From Bacteroidia bacterium (GTDB taxonomy: Bacteria > Bacteroidota > Ignavibacteria > SZUA-365): 64,000 nt of DNA. Below the pieces are notes generated by a model that had not been told where the DNA came from, did no database searches, and worked only from the letters and a program-made list of their open reading frames with translations. Positions 9,161 through 17,935 of this stretch are shown one piece after another. Every line of letters begins with the position of its first letter. Within the stretch, counting starts at the first letter, position 1. Position numbers and translations under genes: made by a program. The stretch is from assembly GCA_027493955.1 (NCBI GenBank), contig JAOSJT010000001.1, positions 4,264,552 through 4,328,551 of the forward strand, in the 5' to 3' direction.

Positions 9161-9407
9161 GGTAGAGCCTGTCTGCGGATGAATGGTCTGTGCACTAGTA
9201 AAATACGGCGGGGGAGTAAACGGAGGAAACCGGGCATCATCCAGCGCAACTTTACCATGCCTCACAGCCGGGCGGCACGCGATGGAAGGATTTCGACATA
9301 TGCGCACACAGAATGGATGCAGAGTCGTACCTCCGGTGATGCACCCCCGCATTGTGCGGATTGCCGCCGGTGTTGTATGTTGCAGCCGTATGCACATGGG
9401 TTATGGT

Positions 9408-9719
9408 ATGACGGAACAGGAAAACGCACTTCTCGAACGAATTCGCACCGCTGCTGCGCTTGCGGTATATTTCTCCACCCCTCACTGTACCGTCTGCGGT
9501 GTTCTGCGTCCCAAAGTGGAAGCGGAAATCGCAAAACGCGCGGCTGTAGATTTTCTGTACATCGACAGCGAGGCCTACCCCGCCGTCGCCGCGCAGCACA
9601 TGGTGTTTGCCGCACCGACCGTGCTGGTGCTGATAGAAGGGAAGGAGTACCGCCGCTTCAGCCGGAATTTTTCGATGGAGGATTTCGCCTTCGCGCTCGA
9701 TCGCGCGGATCTGTTGTAA
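9408..9719 (+). CDS. Thioredoxin-like protein
   Basis: 103 residues from ATG 9408. CXXC redox motif is CTVC (Cys27, Cys30) after a typical beta strand (LAVYFSTPHC), with the cis-Pro region as AAPTVLVLIEGKEY. No signal peptide from this start; in-frame upstream ATGs at 9390 and 9396 are close alternatives. Cytoplasmic thiol-disulfide role expected. The partner is unknown; neighbours give no pathway hint. Confidence 0.8.
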   Translation: MTEQENALLERIRTAAALAVYFSTPHCTVCGVLRPKVEAEIAKRAAVDFLYIDSEAYPAVAAQHMVFAAPTVLVLIEGKEYRRFSRNFSMEDFAFALDRADLL

Positions 9720-9833
9720 CTTTCGTCCCTTTCGTGTGTTATTCAGGGAGAAGCCGCGTTTCTGACTTTCATTTCAGAGCAGCTTTCAGTATCCTTTGTA
9801 TTCGAGACCTTTTACAGCGAGGAGTTCGCAGCG

Positions 9834-10571
9834 ATGATTTCACGATTTGTCACAGGTATTGTCCTCATTCTGACCATTTCATTCGTGGCGGGCGCACAGC
9901 AGCAGACGCAGGTCGCCACGCGTTTTGCGCCGAACAAGGCCTATTCCATGAGCATCGCGGTACATGTCAGTGGCACCGATGGATACAAAGAGATAGTCCC
10001 ATCCGCCAGCACGCAGCGGGTGGAGATCCTGACCGGCCCTCCGGACGACGGTGCCTTTCCCGTGGAAATGACGATATACTCGCCGGTGCAGCAGCATGGC
10101 GGAAGCACGGAAGAACGCGTGCAGTGGAAGTTTACATTTACGGATGAAGACGGAAGCATCGAGAACGTCAGTATCGCTTCGTCCTCGGAGTCCATGGAGC
10201 AAAGTCTCGCGCGTTCCATCCTGCATCGCTATCTCGGCGACATGCTGTTTTCGCCGGTGTACAAACTCGAAACCGGCCGCAACACCGGGACGCCCGTGGT
10301 GGAGCGTGCGGTGCGCCGCGACGGTGCCGGAGAATTGTATGATGTGACCTACGTCATGAACCTTCCCGTGCTCAAGGAAGCCGGTGCCCCCATGGCGCAG
10401 CATGCCGGCGGCTATGGCGTGTACGACGCGCAGCTCGGCTTTTTCACCGAACTGGTGAAGCAGGAGATGAGCAAAATCTATCAGTACGAAGACGCTACCG
10501 GAGAGGAGCATCACATCGTCATGAACAGGGAAACCAAAATCCTCACCAGCATACGCGATGTGACGCAATAG
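9834..10571 (+). CDS. Secreted protein of unknown function
   Basis: 245 residues with a clear signal peptide (ISRFVTGIVLILTISFVAGA, cleavage near residue 21). The mature part is soluble and rich in beta-strand-like sequence (YSMSIAVHVSGTDGYKEI; VQWKFTFTDEDGSIENV). GAGGAG lies ahead of the ATG. I do not recognise a family. It ends 37 bases before a strong bidirectional terminator, so it is probably a single-gene unit or follows the thioredoxin-like gene (114 bases upstream). Confidence 0.8.
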   Translation: MISRFVTGIVLILTISFVAGAQQQTQVATRFAPNKAYSMSIAVHVSGTDGYKEIVPSASTQRVEILTGPPDDGAFPVEMTIYSPVQQHGGSTEERVQWKFTFTDEDGSIENVSIASSSESMEQSLARSILHRYLGDMLFSPVYKLETGRNTGTPVVERAVRRDGAGELYDVTYVMNLPVLKEAGAPMAQHAGGYGVYDAQLGFFTELVKQEMSKIYQYEDATGEEHHIVMNRETKILTSIRDVTQ

Positions 10572-10608
10572 GGCGCCATCGATCCCCCTCAACAGGGCAT
10601 GAAATGCA

Positions 10609-10639
10609 AAAGGCCGGCGGAGCGTATCCGCCGGCCTTT
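10609..10639. terminator. Strong bidirectional intrinsic terminator
   Basis: A perfect 13-bp stem, AAAGGCCGGCGGA (10609-10621) and TCCGCCGGCCTTT (10627-10639), around the 5-base loop GCGTA. It lies between converging genes 9834-10571 (+) and 10659-12635 (-) and has A/T-rich flanks serving both. Confidence 0.9.
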
Positions 10640-10658
10640 CTTCTGCTTGCGAAATCCG

Positions 10659-12635
10659 CTACGCCTTGGCGCGCATGGAATCCCAGTAAATGTATCCGGC
10701 GATCAGGGCGAACATGGCGAGCGAGAGCAGTTCTGCTCCGCTGGTTTCGACCCAGGTCCATCCGAATTCGTGATAGTTGATGCCGAAGAACTTGAGCGCC
10801 GCGCTGACCACGCCCATGATGGCGCCGCCCGCGATAAGACCGGAAGCGATAAGCGTCCCGCGCTCGCGGCGGGCGTTGTTCACCGCTTCGTCCTTGGAGC
10901 GTGTGGACACGAAATGCGCGATGATGCCGCCGGCCAGCACCGGGGTGTTCAGCTCCAGCGGCAGATACATACCCAGGGCGAAAGCCAGGGGCGGAATCTT
11001 GATGCTTTCGAGCGTCAGAGCAAAGAGGGCGCCGGCGATGTACAGCACCCAGGGAGCGGGTTGATTGGACATCAGCGGCTTGATCACCGCCGCCATGGCG
11101 TTGGCCTGCGGGGCGGGCAGCGCGGTGGCGCCGGTAAAGCCATAGGTGGCGTTGAGCAGAATGATGACACCGCCCACGCTCGCTGCCGCGAGTATGGTGC
11201 CCAGGAATTTCCAGCGCTGCTGATGCACCGGGGAGTTCCCGAGCCAGTAGCCGATTTTCAGGTCGGTGATGAATCCACCGGCCATGGACAGGGCGGTGCA
11301 CACCACGCCGCCGATGATCAGGGCGGATACCATGCCAGTCGGACCCGTCAGACCTACCTGAACAAGGATGAAGGAAGAAATGATCAGCGTCATCAGCGTC
11401 ATGCCCGAAACGGGATTGGAGCCCACGATGGCGATGGCGCGCGCGGCAACGGTGGTGAAAAGGAAGGCGATGACGGCCACGATCAGTAATCCGGTCAGCG
11501 CCTGTCCGAAATTACCGGTGACGCCCTGCCAGAAGAACACGAAAATGCTGAGCAGCACGACCACGATCAGCGAAACAACCGTACTCATCGGGATGTCCTT
11601 GTCCGTGCGCTGCTGTCCTTCGAGTTCGGATGCGTGTTTTTTGGTGAACAGCTCCGCCGCGGCCAGTTTAAACGCACCGCCGATAATCTTGCTTGATTTG
11701 ACGATGCCGATAATGCCGGCCATGGCTATGCCGCCGATGCCGATATGGCGCACATAGTACCAGTAGATGGTACCCGCATCCATGTCGCGTATCAGCGTAC
11801 TGACGCCCGTACCGATGGGTTCGGTGAGACCTTGACCGATGTAGCCGATGAGCGGGACGAGAAGGAACCAGGAGAGGAAGGATCCGGCGGCGATGATCGC
11901 TGCGTATTTCAGGCCGATGATATAGCCGAGGCCGGTCACCGCCGCGAGGATGTTCATACGGAATTCGATGCGGTACACATTCGCCAGCCAGTCAAGTCCG
12001 GGGATGACTTTGGACGAAAACGCCTCCTTCCACAGTCCGAAGGTGGTGACCATGAAGTCGTACAGTCCTCCGACGGCGGAAGCCACGAGCAGGGTTTTCG
12101 CCTGATTGCCGCCGCTTTCGCCCGCGACCAGCACCTCGGTGGTGGCTGTCGCTTCGGGGAAGGGAAGCTGCCCGTGCATGTCCTTGACGAAGTAGCGGCG
12201 GAAGGGAATCAGATACAGAATCCCGAGAAAACCGCCGAACATCGAGGCGAGGAAGACATGCCAGAAATTCGTCGGCAGCTCGAGAATGTACAGCGCGGGA
12301 ATGGTGAAAATCGCGCCGGCCACCACTACGCCGCTTGCGGCGCCGATGGACTGAATAATGACATTTTCCGACAGCGCGTTCTTGCGCTTCGTTGCCGCCG
12401 AGATACCGACGGCGATGATGGCGATGGGAATCGCGGCTTCGAACACCTGGCCGATTTTCAGGCCCAGATATGCCGCCGCCGCGGAGAACAGTACGGAAAA
12501 GAACAAACCCCAACCGACCGAGTACGCGGTGATCTCGCGCGGACTCTGCGATGCAGGCACGGTGGGAATGTACTCCTCGCCGGGTTTCAGTACTGTGTAC
12601 GCGTTCTTGGGTAGACTGCGCGAGGTGGGTTCCAT
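10659..12635 (-). CDS. OPT family oligopeptide/metal-chelate transporter
   Basis: 658 residues, an integral membrane protein with some 14-16 hydrophobic segments. N-terminal region ITAYSVGWGLFFSVLFSAAAAYLGLKIGQ is typical of the OPT family (DUF of the prokaryotic EAE type), with conserved blocks LPFPEATATTEVLVAGE and SMAGGFITDLKIGYWLGN. These carriers import peptides or metal-siderophore complexes with protons. The start ATG is preceded on the minus strand by AGGAGAG. Monocistronic, ending at the terminator 10609-10639. Confidence 0.93.
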   Translation of the reverse strand: MEPTSRSLPKNAYTVLKPGEEYIPTVPASQSPREITAYSVGWGLFFSVLFSAAAAYLGLKIGQVFEAAIPIAIIAVGISAATKRKNALSENVIIQSIGAASGVVVAGAIFTIPALYILELPTNFWHVFLASMFGGFLGILYLIPFRRYFVKDMHGQLPFPEATATTEVLVAGESGGNQAKTLLVASAVGGLYDFMVTTFGLWKEAFSSKVIPGLDWLANVYRIEFRMNILAAVTGLGYIIGLKYAAIIAAGSFLSWFLLVPLIGYIGQGLTEPIGTGVSTLIRDMDAGTIYWYYVRHIGIGGIAMAGIIGIVKSSKIIGGAFKLAAAELFTKKHASELEGQQRTDKDIPMSTVVSLIVVVLLSIFVFFWQGVTGNFGQALTGLLIVAVIAFLFTTVAARAIAIVGSNPVSGMTLMTLIISSFILVQVGLTGPTGMVSALIIGGVVCTALSMAGGFITDLKIGYWLGNSPVHQQRWKFLGTILAAASVGGVIILLNATYGFTGATALPAPQANAMAAVIKPLMSNQPAPWVLYIAGALFALTLESIKIPPLAFALGMYLPLELNTPVLAGGIIAHFVSTRSKDEAVNNARRERGTLIASGLIAGGAIMGVVSAALKFFGINYHEFGWTWVETSGAELLSLAMFALIAGYIYWDSMRAKA

Positions 12636-13071
12636 AAACTCTCCTGTGCAGGTGACGATGTGGATCGGCTCAACGGGGAGCAGGCTCCGATATATCGAAA
12701 AAAGCTAGCGAAAGCTCCGGTGAAATCAAAGCATGCTCTCATGCGGCAGGCGGGAACATCTCACCCGCCTCACCCGCGCATGGATGCGTACACGGATGAC
12801 ACGGATGAGAACGGATTCTCACAGATGGCTTTCATGGATCTCGATCCGAGGACATGCGAGTTGTGCCCCGAAGCTTCTCTCCGCGCATATCCGTCACCAT
12901 CCGCGCCAATCCGCGCACTGATTTCGCACACTGACTTCGTCCACTTATTCCGCACGCCTGTTCCGCAAACCGGCTTCCGGATACCGGCTCCGTGTACCGA
13001 TGCGGCGGACTCACCCGTGTTTGCACGATCCAGGGATTTTTCCTAATTTGAGTGACTTGAGGCGACCGGAA
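12636..13071. repeat. Intergenic region with 9-bp-period foldback (locus I) and promoters
   Basis: Left arm at 12790-12826 repeats ACGGATGAC-type 9-base units (ACACGGATGACACGGATGAG, then AACGGATT). Right arm at 12881-12932 carries the inverted counterpart (ATCCGTCACC, ATCCGCGCCA, ATCCGCGCAC). Also short runs such as CTCACCCGC twice at 12761-12779. The region separates divergent genes (OPT on minus, DUF177 on plus) and must hold both promoters; I could not fix their elements. No coding frame looks real. Confidence 0.65.
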
Positions 13072-13584
13072 ATGAATATGCGGACGAAATACATACCCAT
13101 CCGACTTTCCGGCAGAGCGGAAGGCACCGAAGAGCTCAGCTTTTCCGTCGAACCGTCGGAGATCCAGCTTCCGAAAGAATTTTCCGCGCCTCTTACGGTA
13201 CTGGTGCATCTCGACGTGTCGCACGACCAGATCGTGCTGCGTGTCGACGTCCGCGGCGAAGCGGTGTATCCCTGCGACCGCTGCCTCGATCCTGTGCCGC
13301 TTCCCGTTGAGACGCGATTCTATCTCGTGTACACCAGCGGCGGCGCGGACGACATCGCGATCGATGCGGACGATGTGCGCATGATAGACCATAACGACCC
13401 CGTCGCTGATCTGGCGGATGACGTACGCGACGCCGCGATGCTCTGCATCCCAATGCGGAAAATCTGCGGAGAAGACGAGCACGGCAATGCCCTGTGCAGA
13501 ACCACGATACCCGATCATCTCAACGCGGATGCGCAGGAGAAATCCGATCCCCGCTGGGACGCGCTGAAATCGCTGAAATTGTAA
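13072..13584 (+). CDS. DUF177/YceD family protein
   Basis: 170 residues from ATG 13072 (MNMRTKYIPI; ATG 13078 equally possible; upstream codons from 13000 rejected as non-family). Conserved Cys pairs: CDRCLDPVPL near residue 65 and a C-terminal Cys pair (CIPMRKIC). YceD is encoded next to rpmF across bacteria and in E. coli affects 23S rRNA maturation; the exact job in other phyla is unclear. The L32 gene follows after 30 bases, as expected. Confidence 0.85.
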   Translation: MNMRTKYIPIRLSGRAEGTEELSFSVEPSEIQLPKEFSAPLTVLVHLDVSHDQIVLRVDVRGEAVYPCDRCLDPVPLPVETRFYLVYTSGGADDIAIDADDVRMIDHNDPVADLADDVRDAAMLCIPMRKICGEDEHGNALCRTTIPDHLNADAQEKSDPRWDALKSLKL

Positions 13585-13614
13585 TCAATAGATCATCGTT
13601 CACCGGAGAAACTC

Positions 13615-13794
13615 ATGCCCAATCCAACCCACCGCCACTCGAAATCGCGTACCGCCAAACGCCGCACGCATTACAAGGCGGATGCCCCGACCACGACCAA
13701 ATGCGCGAACTGCGGCGAGACCAAGCTTCCGCATCGCGTGTGCCCCAGCTGCGGCTACTATAACGGACGCTCCATCGTCACTCCCAAAGCGTGA
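13615..13794 (+). CDS. rpmF: Ribosomal protein L32
   Basis: 59 residues, MPNPTHRHSKSRTAKRR start and four zinc-ligand Cys in CANC and CPSC (CGETKLPHRVCPSCGYY), the zinc-ribbon form of L32. Start has GGAG ten bases upstream (13605-13608). Position between yceD and plsX is the classic order. Confidence 0.97.
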   Translation: MPNPTHRHSKSRTAKRRTHYKADAPTTTKCANCGETKLPHRVCPSCGYYNGRSIVTPKA

Positions 13795-13832
13795 TCCGGC
13801 GCGATGCGCGGACCGTATGAGCGGCTAGTGTC

Positions 13833-14837
13833 GTGATTACCATCGCTGTTGACGCTATGGGCGGCGACTTCGCCCCTCGCAATGTGGTCGAGGGTGCGCT
13901 GTCCTGTGTCGCCAGTGGCGACTGTGATTTTTCCATACTGCTGGTGGGACGCGAAGAAGCCATGCGTCCCTTCCTTCCGGCCACTCTCCCGCCGCAGATC
14001 AGCATTCTGCACACCGATGAAGTGGTGGAAATGGACGACTCCATCTCCACAGCGCTCAAAGGAAAAAAATCTTCGTCCATGTACGTCTCTTTGCTGAAGC
14101 AGAGCGAAGGCGAAGTGCAAGGATTCATCAGTGCCGGCAATACGGCGGCTGTGATGGCGCTTTCCACCATGATACTCGGACGGCTCCCCGGCGTGGAGCG
14201 ACCCTGCATCGGTACCTTTCTGCCCGGTACGGGCGGACCCGTGCTGCTCATAGACGCAGGCGCGAATGTGGACAGCAAGCCCACGCATTTACAGCAGTTC
14301 GGCATCATGGGCAGCATTTTTACGCGTCTCATGATGCGCAAGGAGAATCCGAAGGTCGGTCTGCTGAATGTGGGCGAGGAGGAAGGGAAGGGGAGCGACG
14401 CCTGCATCGCCGCCTGGCCCCTGCTGAACGCATCCCCTATCCATTTCATCGGAAATGTCGAAGGCCGGGACATTCTCCGCGGCACCGCCGACGTGGTGGT
14501 GTGTGATGGTTTTACCGGCAATATCATTCTGAAATTCGCTGAATCCTTTCCCTCGGTGCTCAAGCACAAATTCCTTGAATACGCCGCGAAAAGTATTTTC
14601 CACAAACTCTGGGTGGGTTTGATCGCCGGGACGTTCAAAGGAATGCTCCGGGACTGGGATTATCAGCAATACGGCGGCGTTCCCCTGCTCGGGGTCAACG
14701 GCGTCAGCATTATCGGTCACGGGAGTTCGTCCCCCACGGCGATACGCAATATGATATTGCGCGCAAAAGAAATGGTGGACCACCGCGTGAACGATACCAT
14801 CAAGGAGGCGATGGCCTCGATCCATCCTCAATCGTGA
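13833..14837 (+). CDS. plsX: Phosphate acyltransferase PlsX
   Basis: 334 residues. Makes acyl-phosphate from acyl-ACP for phosphatidic acid synthesis at the membrane. N-terminus ITIAVDAMGGDFAPRNVVEG is diagnostic, as is SAGNTAAVMALS. Start is GTG 13833, which places the family N-terminus exactly; no ATG fits. First of the lipid genes in plsX-fabH-fabD-fabG-acpP-fabF-rnc, 38 bases after rpmF. Confidence 0.96.
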   Translation: MITIAVDAMGGDFAPRNVVEGALSCVASGDCDFSILLVGREEAMRPFLPATLPPQISILHTDEVVEMDDSISTALKGKKSSSMYVSLLKQSEGEVQGFISAGNTAAVMALSTMILGRLPGVERPCIGTFLPGTGGPVLLIDAGANVDSKPTHLQQFGIMGSIFTRLMMRKENPKVGLLNVGEEEGKGSDACIAAWPLLNASPIHFIGNVEGRDILRGTADVVVCDGFTGNIILKFAESFPSVLKHKFLEYAAKSIFHKLWVGLIAGTFKGMLRDWDYQQYGGVPLLGVNGVSIIGHGSSSPTAIRNMILRAKEMVDHRVNDTIKEAMASIHPQS

Positions 14838-14856
14838 TCAAGAGAACACCATTCCT

Positions 14857-15843
14857 ATGAAAACTGCTGTCATCACCGCTGTCGGTCACTACGCTCCCGA
14901 CAAAGTCGTACCCAATAGTCATTTCGAATCCTACCTCGAGACCTCGGACGAATGGATCACCACGCGCACGGGCATTCGTGAGCGCCGCTGGCTGGAAGAG
15001 GGAGCCACTTCGGATCTCGCCGCGGAAGCAGCGAAGAAGACGCTTGCGATGCGCGGTATGTCGCCCGAAGACGTGGATTGCATTATTGTCGCCACGGTAA
15101 CACCCGATATGTTCTTCCCGAGCACCGCGGCTCTGGTGCAGCACAAGATCGGGGCGAAAAACGCCTGGGGTTTCGATCTCAGCGGTGCGTGTTCCGGTTT
15201 CCTGTATGCGCTCGCGACGGGTGTGCAGTTCATACAGGCCGAGCGCCACAAAGCGGTATTGATCATCGGCGCGGACAAGATGACCGCCATCACCGATTTC
15301 AGCGACCGGAATACCGCGATCCTCTTCGGCGACGGCGGCGCAGCTGTGCTGCTCGAGCCCTCCGATGATCCGCAGTACGGCGTGATTGACTGGGTCAATT
15401 ACCTGGACGGATCGGGTATGGAAGCTCTGCATATGAAGGCCGGCGGGAGCGCCAAACCCTCCACGCTCGAGACGGTGCAGCGCAAGGAGCATTACATTTA
15501 CCAGGATGGCAAGGCCGTGTTTAAAGTCGCCGTCGTCGGCATGGCGGATGTGTCCGTCGAAATCATGAAGCGCAACAACCTCGCCTCGGATGACGTGGCC
15601 TGGCTTGTGCCGCATCAGGCGAATCTGCGCATCATTCAATCCACGGCCGACCGCATGGGCCTGCCCATGGAACGCGTGATGGTCAACATCGACCGCTACG
15701 GCAACACCACCGCCGCCACCATCCCGAGCTGCCTGGCCGAGTACTTCGCCGACGGACGGCTGAAGAAAGGAGACAACGTGGTGCTCGCCAGCTTCGGCGC
15801 GGGCTATACCTGGGGCGGAGCGCTGCTGCGCTGGGCCATTTAA
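14857..15843 (+). CDS. fabH: 3-oxoacyl-ACP synthase III (KAS III)
   Basis: 328 residues. Starts fatty acid chains by condensing acyl-CoA with malonyl-ACP. Catalytic Cys112 in DLSGACSGFLYA; His in PHQANLRII; Asn in GNTTAATIPS. Length and numbering match E. coli FabH. The start is 19 bases after plsX; its ribosome site is weak (AAGAGA). Confidence 0.97.
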   Translation: MKTAVITAVGHYAPDKVVPNSHFESYLETSDEWITTRTGIRERRWLEEGATSDLAAEAAKKTLAMRGMSPEDVDCIIVATVTPDMFFPSTAALVQHKIGAKNAWGFDLSGACSGFLYALATGVQFIQAERHKAVLIIGADKMTAITDFSDRNTAILFGDGGAAVLLEPSDDPQYGVIDWVNYLDGSGMEALHMKAGGSAKPSTLETVQRKEHYIYQDGKAVFKVAVVGMADVSVEIMKRNNLASDDVAWLVPHQANLRIIQSTADRMGLPMERVMVNIDRYGNTTAATIPSCLAEYFADGRLKKGDNVVLASFGAGYTWGGALLRWAI

Positions 15844-15856
15844 GGAGATTACAGAG

Positions 15857-16765
15857 ATGAAAACCGCATTTCTCTTCCCGGGACAGGCCTCGCAGTATGT
15901 GGGCATGGGCAAGGATCTCGTCGAACAGCACGCGCGTGCGAAGGAGCTCTTCGAACGCGCCAACGACATCATGGGTGTGGACCTCATGCGCATCTGCTTC
16001 GAGGGTCCCGCCGAGGAACTGACGCAGACGCGCTACACGCAGCCCGCGATTTTTGTGCACAGCGTCGCCATCGCCGAACTCACCGGCATCACACCCGATG
16101 CCGCCGCGGGCCACTCGCTCGGCGAGTACAGCGCGTTGGTGGCCGCCGGTGCCCTGAGTTTCGAGGACGGATTGCGACTCGTGAAAAAACGGGGCGAACT
16201 CATGCAGGAAGCCGGCACGCGTTCGCCCGGCACCATGGCCGCCGTCATCGGTGCGGAAACCGTACTGATCGCCGAAGTATGCACCGAGGCCTCGGAAGCG
16301 GGTATCGTGCAGGCGGCGAATTTCAATTCACCGGGCCAGGTCGTGATTTCCGGCAGCCTCGCAGGTGTGGATAAGGCCATGGAATTGCTCAAGGCCCGCG
16401 GTGTGCGCATCGTGAAAAAACTTCCGGTGAGTGGAGCCTTTCATTCACCGCTCATGCAATACGCCCAGGATGAACTGGGCGACGTCCTCGCCGCGACACC
16501 TATCAGCGAGGCACGCTTCCCCGTGTACACGAATGTCACAGCGGAGCCGGTGACCAAGCCCGAGGCCATCCGCGAGAATCTGCTGCGCCAGGTCACCAGT
16601 CCGGTTATGTGGGAGCGAAGCATGCTCAACATGCTGCGCGACGGAGTGACGGCGTGTTATGAAACAGGTCCTGGCAATGTGCTTCAGGGTCTGCTCAAGC
16701 GCATCAATGCCGAGCTGCCCTGCACCGCTGTGGGTACGCATGACGAACTGCTTCTCCTGAAATGA
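15857..16765 (+). CDS. fabD: Malonyl-CoA:ACP transacylase
   Basis: 302 residues. Loads malonyl onto ACP. N-terminus TAFLFPGQASQYVGMGKDL, nucleophile Ser87 in GHSLGEYSALVAAG, and the Arg/His partner residues further on (GAFHSPLM). AAGGAGA lies 8 bases before ATG. Standard length. Confidence 0.97.
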   Translation: MKTAFLFPGQASQYVGMGKDLVEQHARAKELFERANDIMGVDLMRICFEGPAEELTQTRYTQPAIFVHSVAIAELTGITPDAAAGHSLGEYSALVAAGALSFEDGLRLVKKRGELMQEAGTRSPGTMAAVIGAETVLIAEVCTEASEAGIVQAANFNSPGQVVISGSLAGVDKAMELLKARGVRIVKKLPVSGAFHSPLMQYAQDELGDVLAATPISEARFPVYTNVTAEPVTKPEAIRENLLRQVTSPVMWERSMLNMLRDGVTACYETGPGNVLQGLLKRINAELPCTAVGTHDELLLLK

Positions 16766-16805
16766 ACATGTTTTCCGAATCGGATTCACACGCAGAGAGG
16801 ATTGA

Positions 16806-17552
16806 ATGAAACAGCTGCAGGATAAACGCGCCATCGTCACCGGCGGAGCACGCGGCATAGGGCGCTCGATTGTCCGCAAATTCGTGGAGGAAGGTGCGCA
16901 TGTCGCCGTGTTCGATGTGGCCTTCCCTGAGGATTTCGAGACCTTCGCCGCGGAAATGCGTGCTCTGGGTTCCACCATCATCGCAAAATCCGTCAACATC
17001 ACCGACAGCGCCGCCGTGGACGCGGCCTGCGATGAAACAGCGGCCGAACTCGGCGGCGTCGATATTCTGATCAACAACGCCGGCATCACCCGCGACAAGC
17101 TGATGCTGCGCATGGGCGATGACGACTGGGACCTGGTCATGAACGTGAATCTCAAGGGCGCCTTTCTCATGACGCGCGCGGTATTCCGTCACATGATGCG
17201 GGCGCGCAAGGGCAAAATCGTGAACATCAGCTCCGTGGTGGGTGTGATGGGCAACGCCGGTCAAGCGAATTACGCCGCCTCCAAGGCGGGTATGATCGGT
17301 CTGACGAAGTCCTCCGCAAAGGAATTTGCCGGAAGAAATATCAACGTGAACGCTATCGCGCCGGGGTATGTGGAAACAGAGATGACGCATGTCCTTTCCG
17401 AGGAACAGCGGAACGCGTTTCTCTCCGTCATTCCCCTCAAACGCGGCTGCTCTCCCGCGGAAGTGGCCGATACGGTCGTTTTCCTCGCTTCGGAAAAATC
17501 TGATTATATTACAGGTCAGGTCATCAATGTCGATGGCGGCATGATCATGTAG
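16806..17552 (+). CDS. fabG: 3-oxoacyl-ACP reductase
   Basis: 248 residues, NADPH-dependent SDR. Cofactor motif TGGARGIG, NNAG as INNAGITRDKL, catalytic Ser in NISSVVGVMGN and YXXXK as YAASK. C-terminus PGYVETEMT and ITGQVINVDGGM are typical of FabG. The GAGAGGA ribosome site sits 5 bases before the ATG. Confidence 0.96.
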   Translation: MKQLQDKRAIVTGGARGIGRSIVRKFVEEGAHVAVFDVAFPEDFETFAAEMRALGSTIIAKSVNITDSAAVDAACDETAAELGGVDILINNAGITRDKLMLRMGDDDWDLVMNVNLKGAFLMTRAVFRHMMRARKGKIVNISSVVGVMGNAGQANYAASKAGMIGLTKSSAKEFAGRNINVNAIAPGYVETEMTHVLSEEQRNAFLSVIPLKRGCSPAEVADTVVFLASEKSDYITGQVINVDGGMIM

Positions 17553-17606
17553 ATGTCTATTCGCATACACGTTACAGTTCAAAAACACTAAACAATGGAG
17601 GAATCC

Positions 17607-17849
17607 ATGTCCGAAGAGATTACCCAAAAAGTCAAGCAGATCATCATCAATCGTCTCGGCGTCGAAGAGAGCCAGATCTCGGATACCGCGTCGTTCACCA
17701 ACGACCTCGGTGCCGACTCTCTCGATACAGTGGAGCTCGTCATGGAATTCGAAAAGGAATTCAATCTGACCATCGCGGACGAAGATGCAGAGAAGATCAC
17801 GACCGTCGGCGACGCCGTCAGCTACATCACCAGCCACGTGAACGGCTGA
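17607..17849 (+). CDS. acpP: Acyl carrier protein
   Basis: 80 residues, acidic. The 4'-phosphopantetheine attachment Ser38 is in [15 protein letters not shown] 17607 is chosen over ATG 17595 because the GGAGG at 17598-17602, which overlaps the upstream ATG, sits correctly for 17607 and the resulting [10 protein letters not shown] is the family start. Confidence 0.97.
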   Translation: MSEEITQKVKQIIINRLGVEESQISDTASFTNDLGADSLDTVELVMEFEKEFNLTIADEDAEKITTVGDAVSYITSHVNG

Positions 17850-17892
17850 GACGGACACGTGTCCGCTTTTCCAACATCAGAAAATAACGCAT

Positions 17893-17915
17893 CCCGTCCC
17901 TGTAAGCGGGACGGG
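17893..17915 (+). promoter_or_regulatory. Hairpin between acpP and fabF
   Basis: CCCGTCCC (17893-17900) pairs with GGGACGGG (17908-17915) around a 7-base loop; no T-run follows. It lies just after acpP and 20 bases before fabF. Possible roles are partial attenuation or protection of the upstream message so that ACP is made in excess; this is inference. Confidence 0.5.
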
Positions 17916-17935
17916 AATCCATTTGGAGGAATCGC

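Noticed and set aside
9183-9407. N-terminal extension of the thioredoxin-like gene
   Set aside because: Overlaps the promoter of the divergent crotonase gene and has no thioredoxin-fold sequence.
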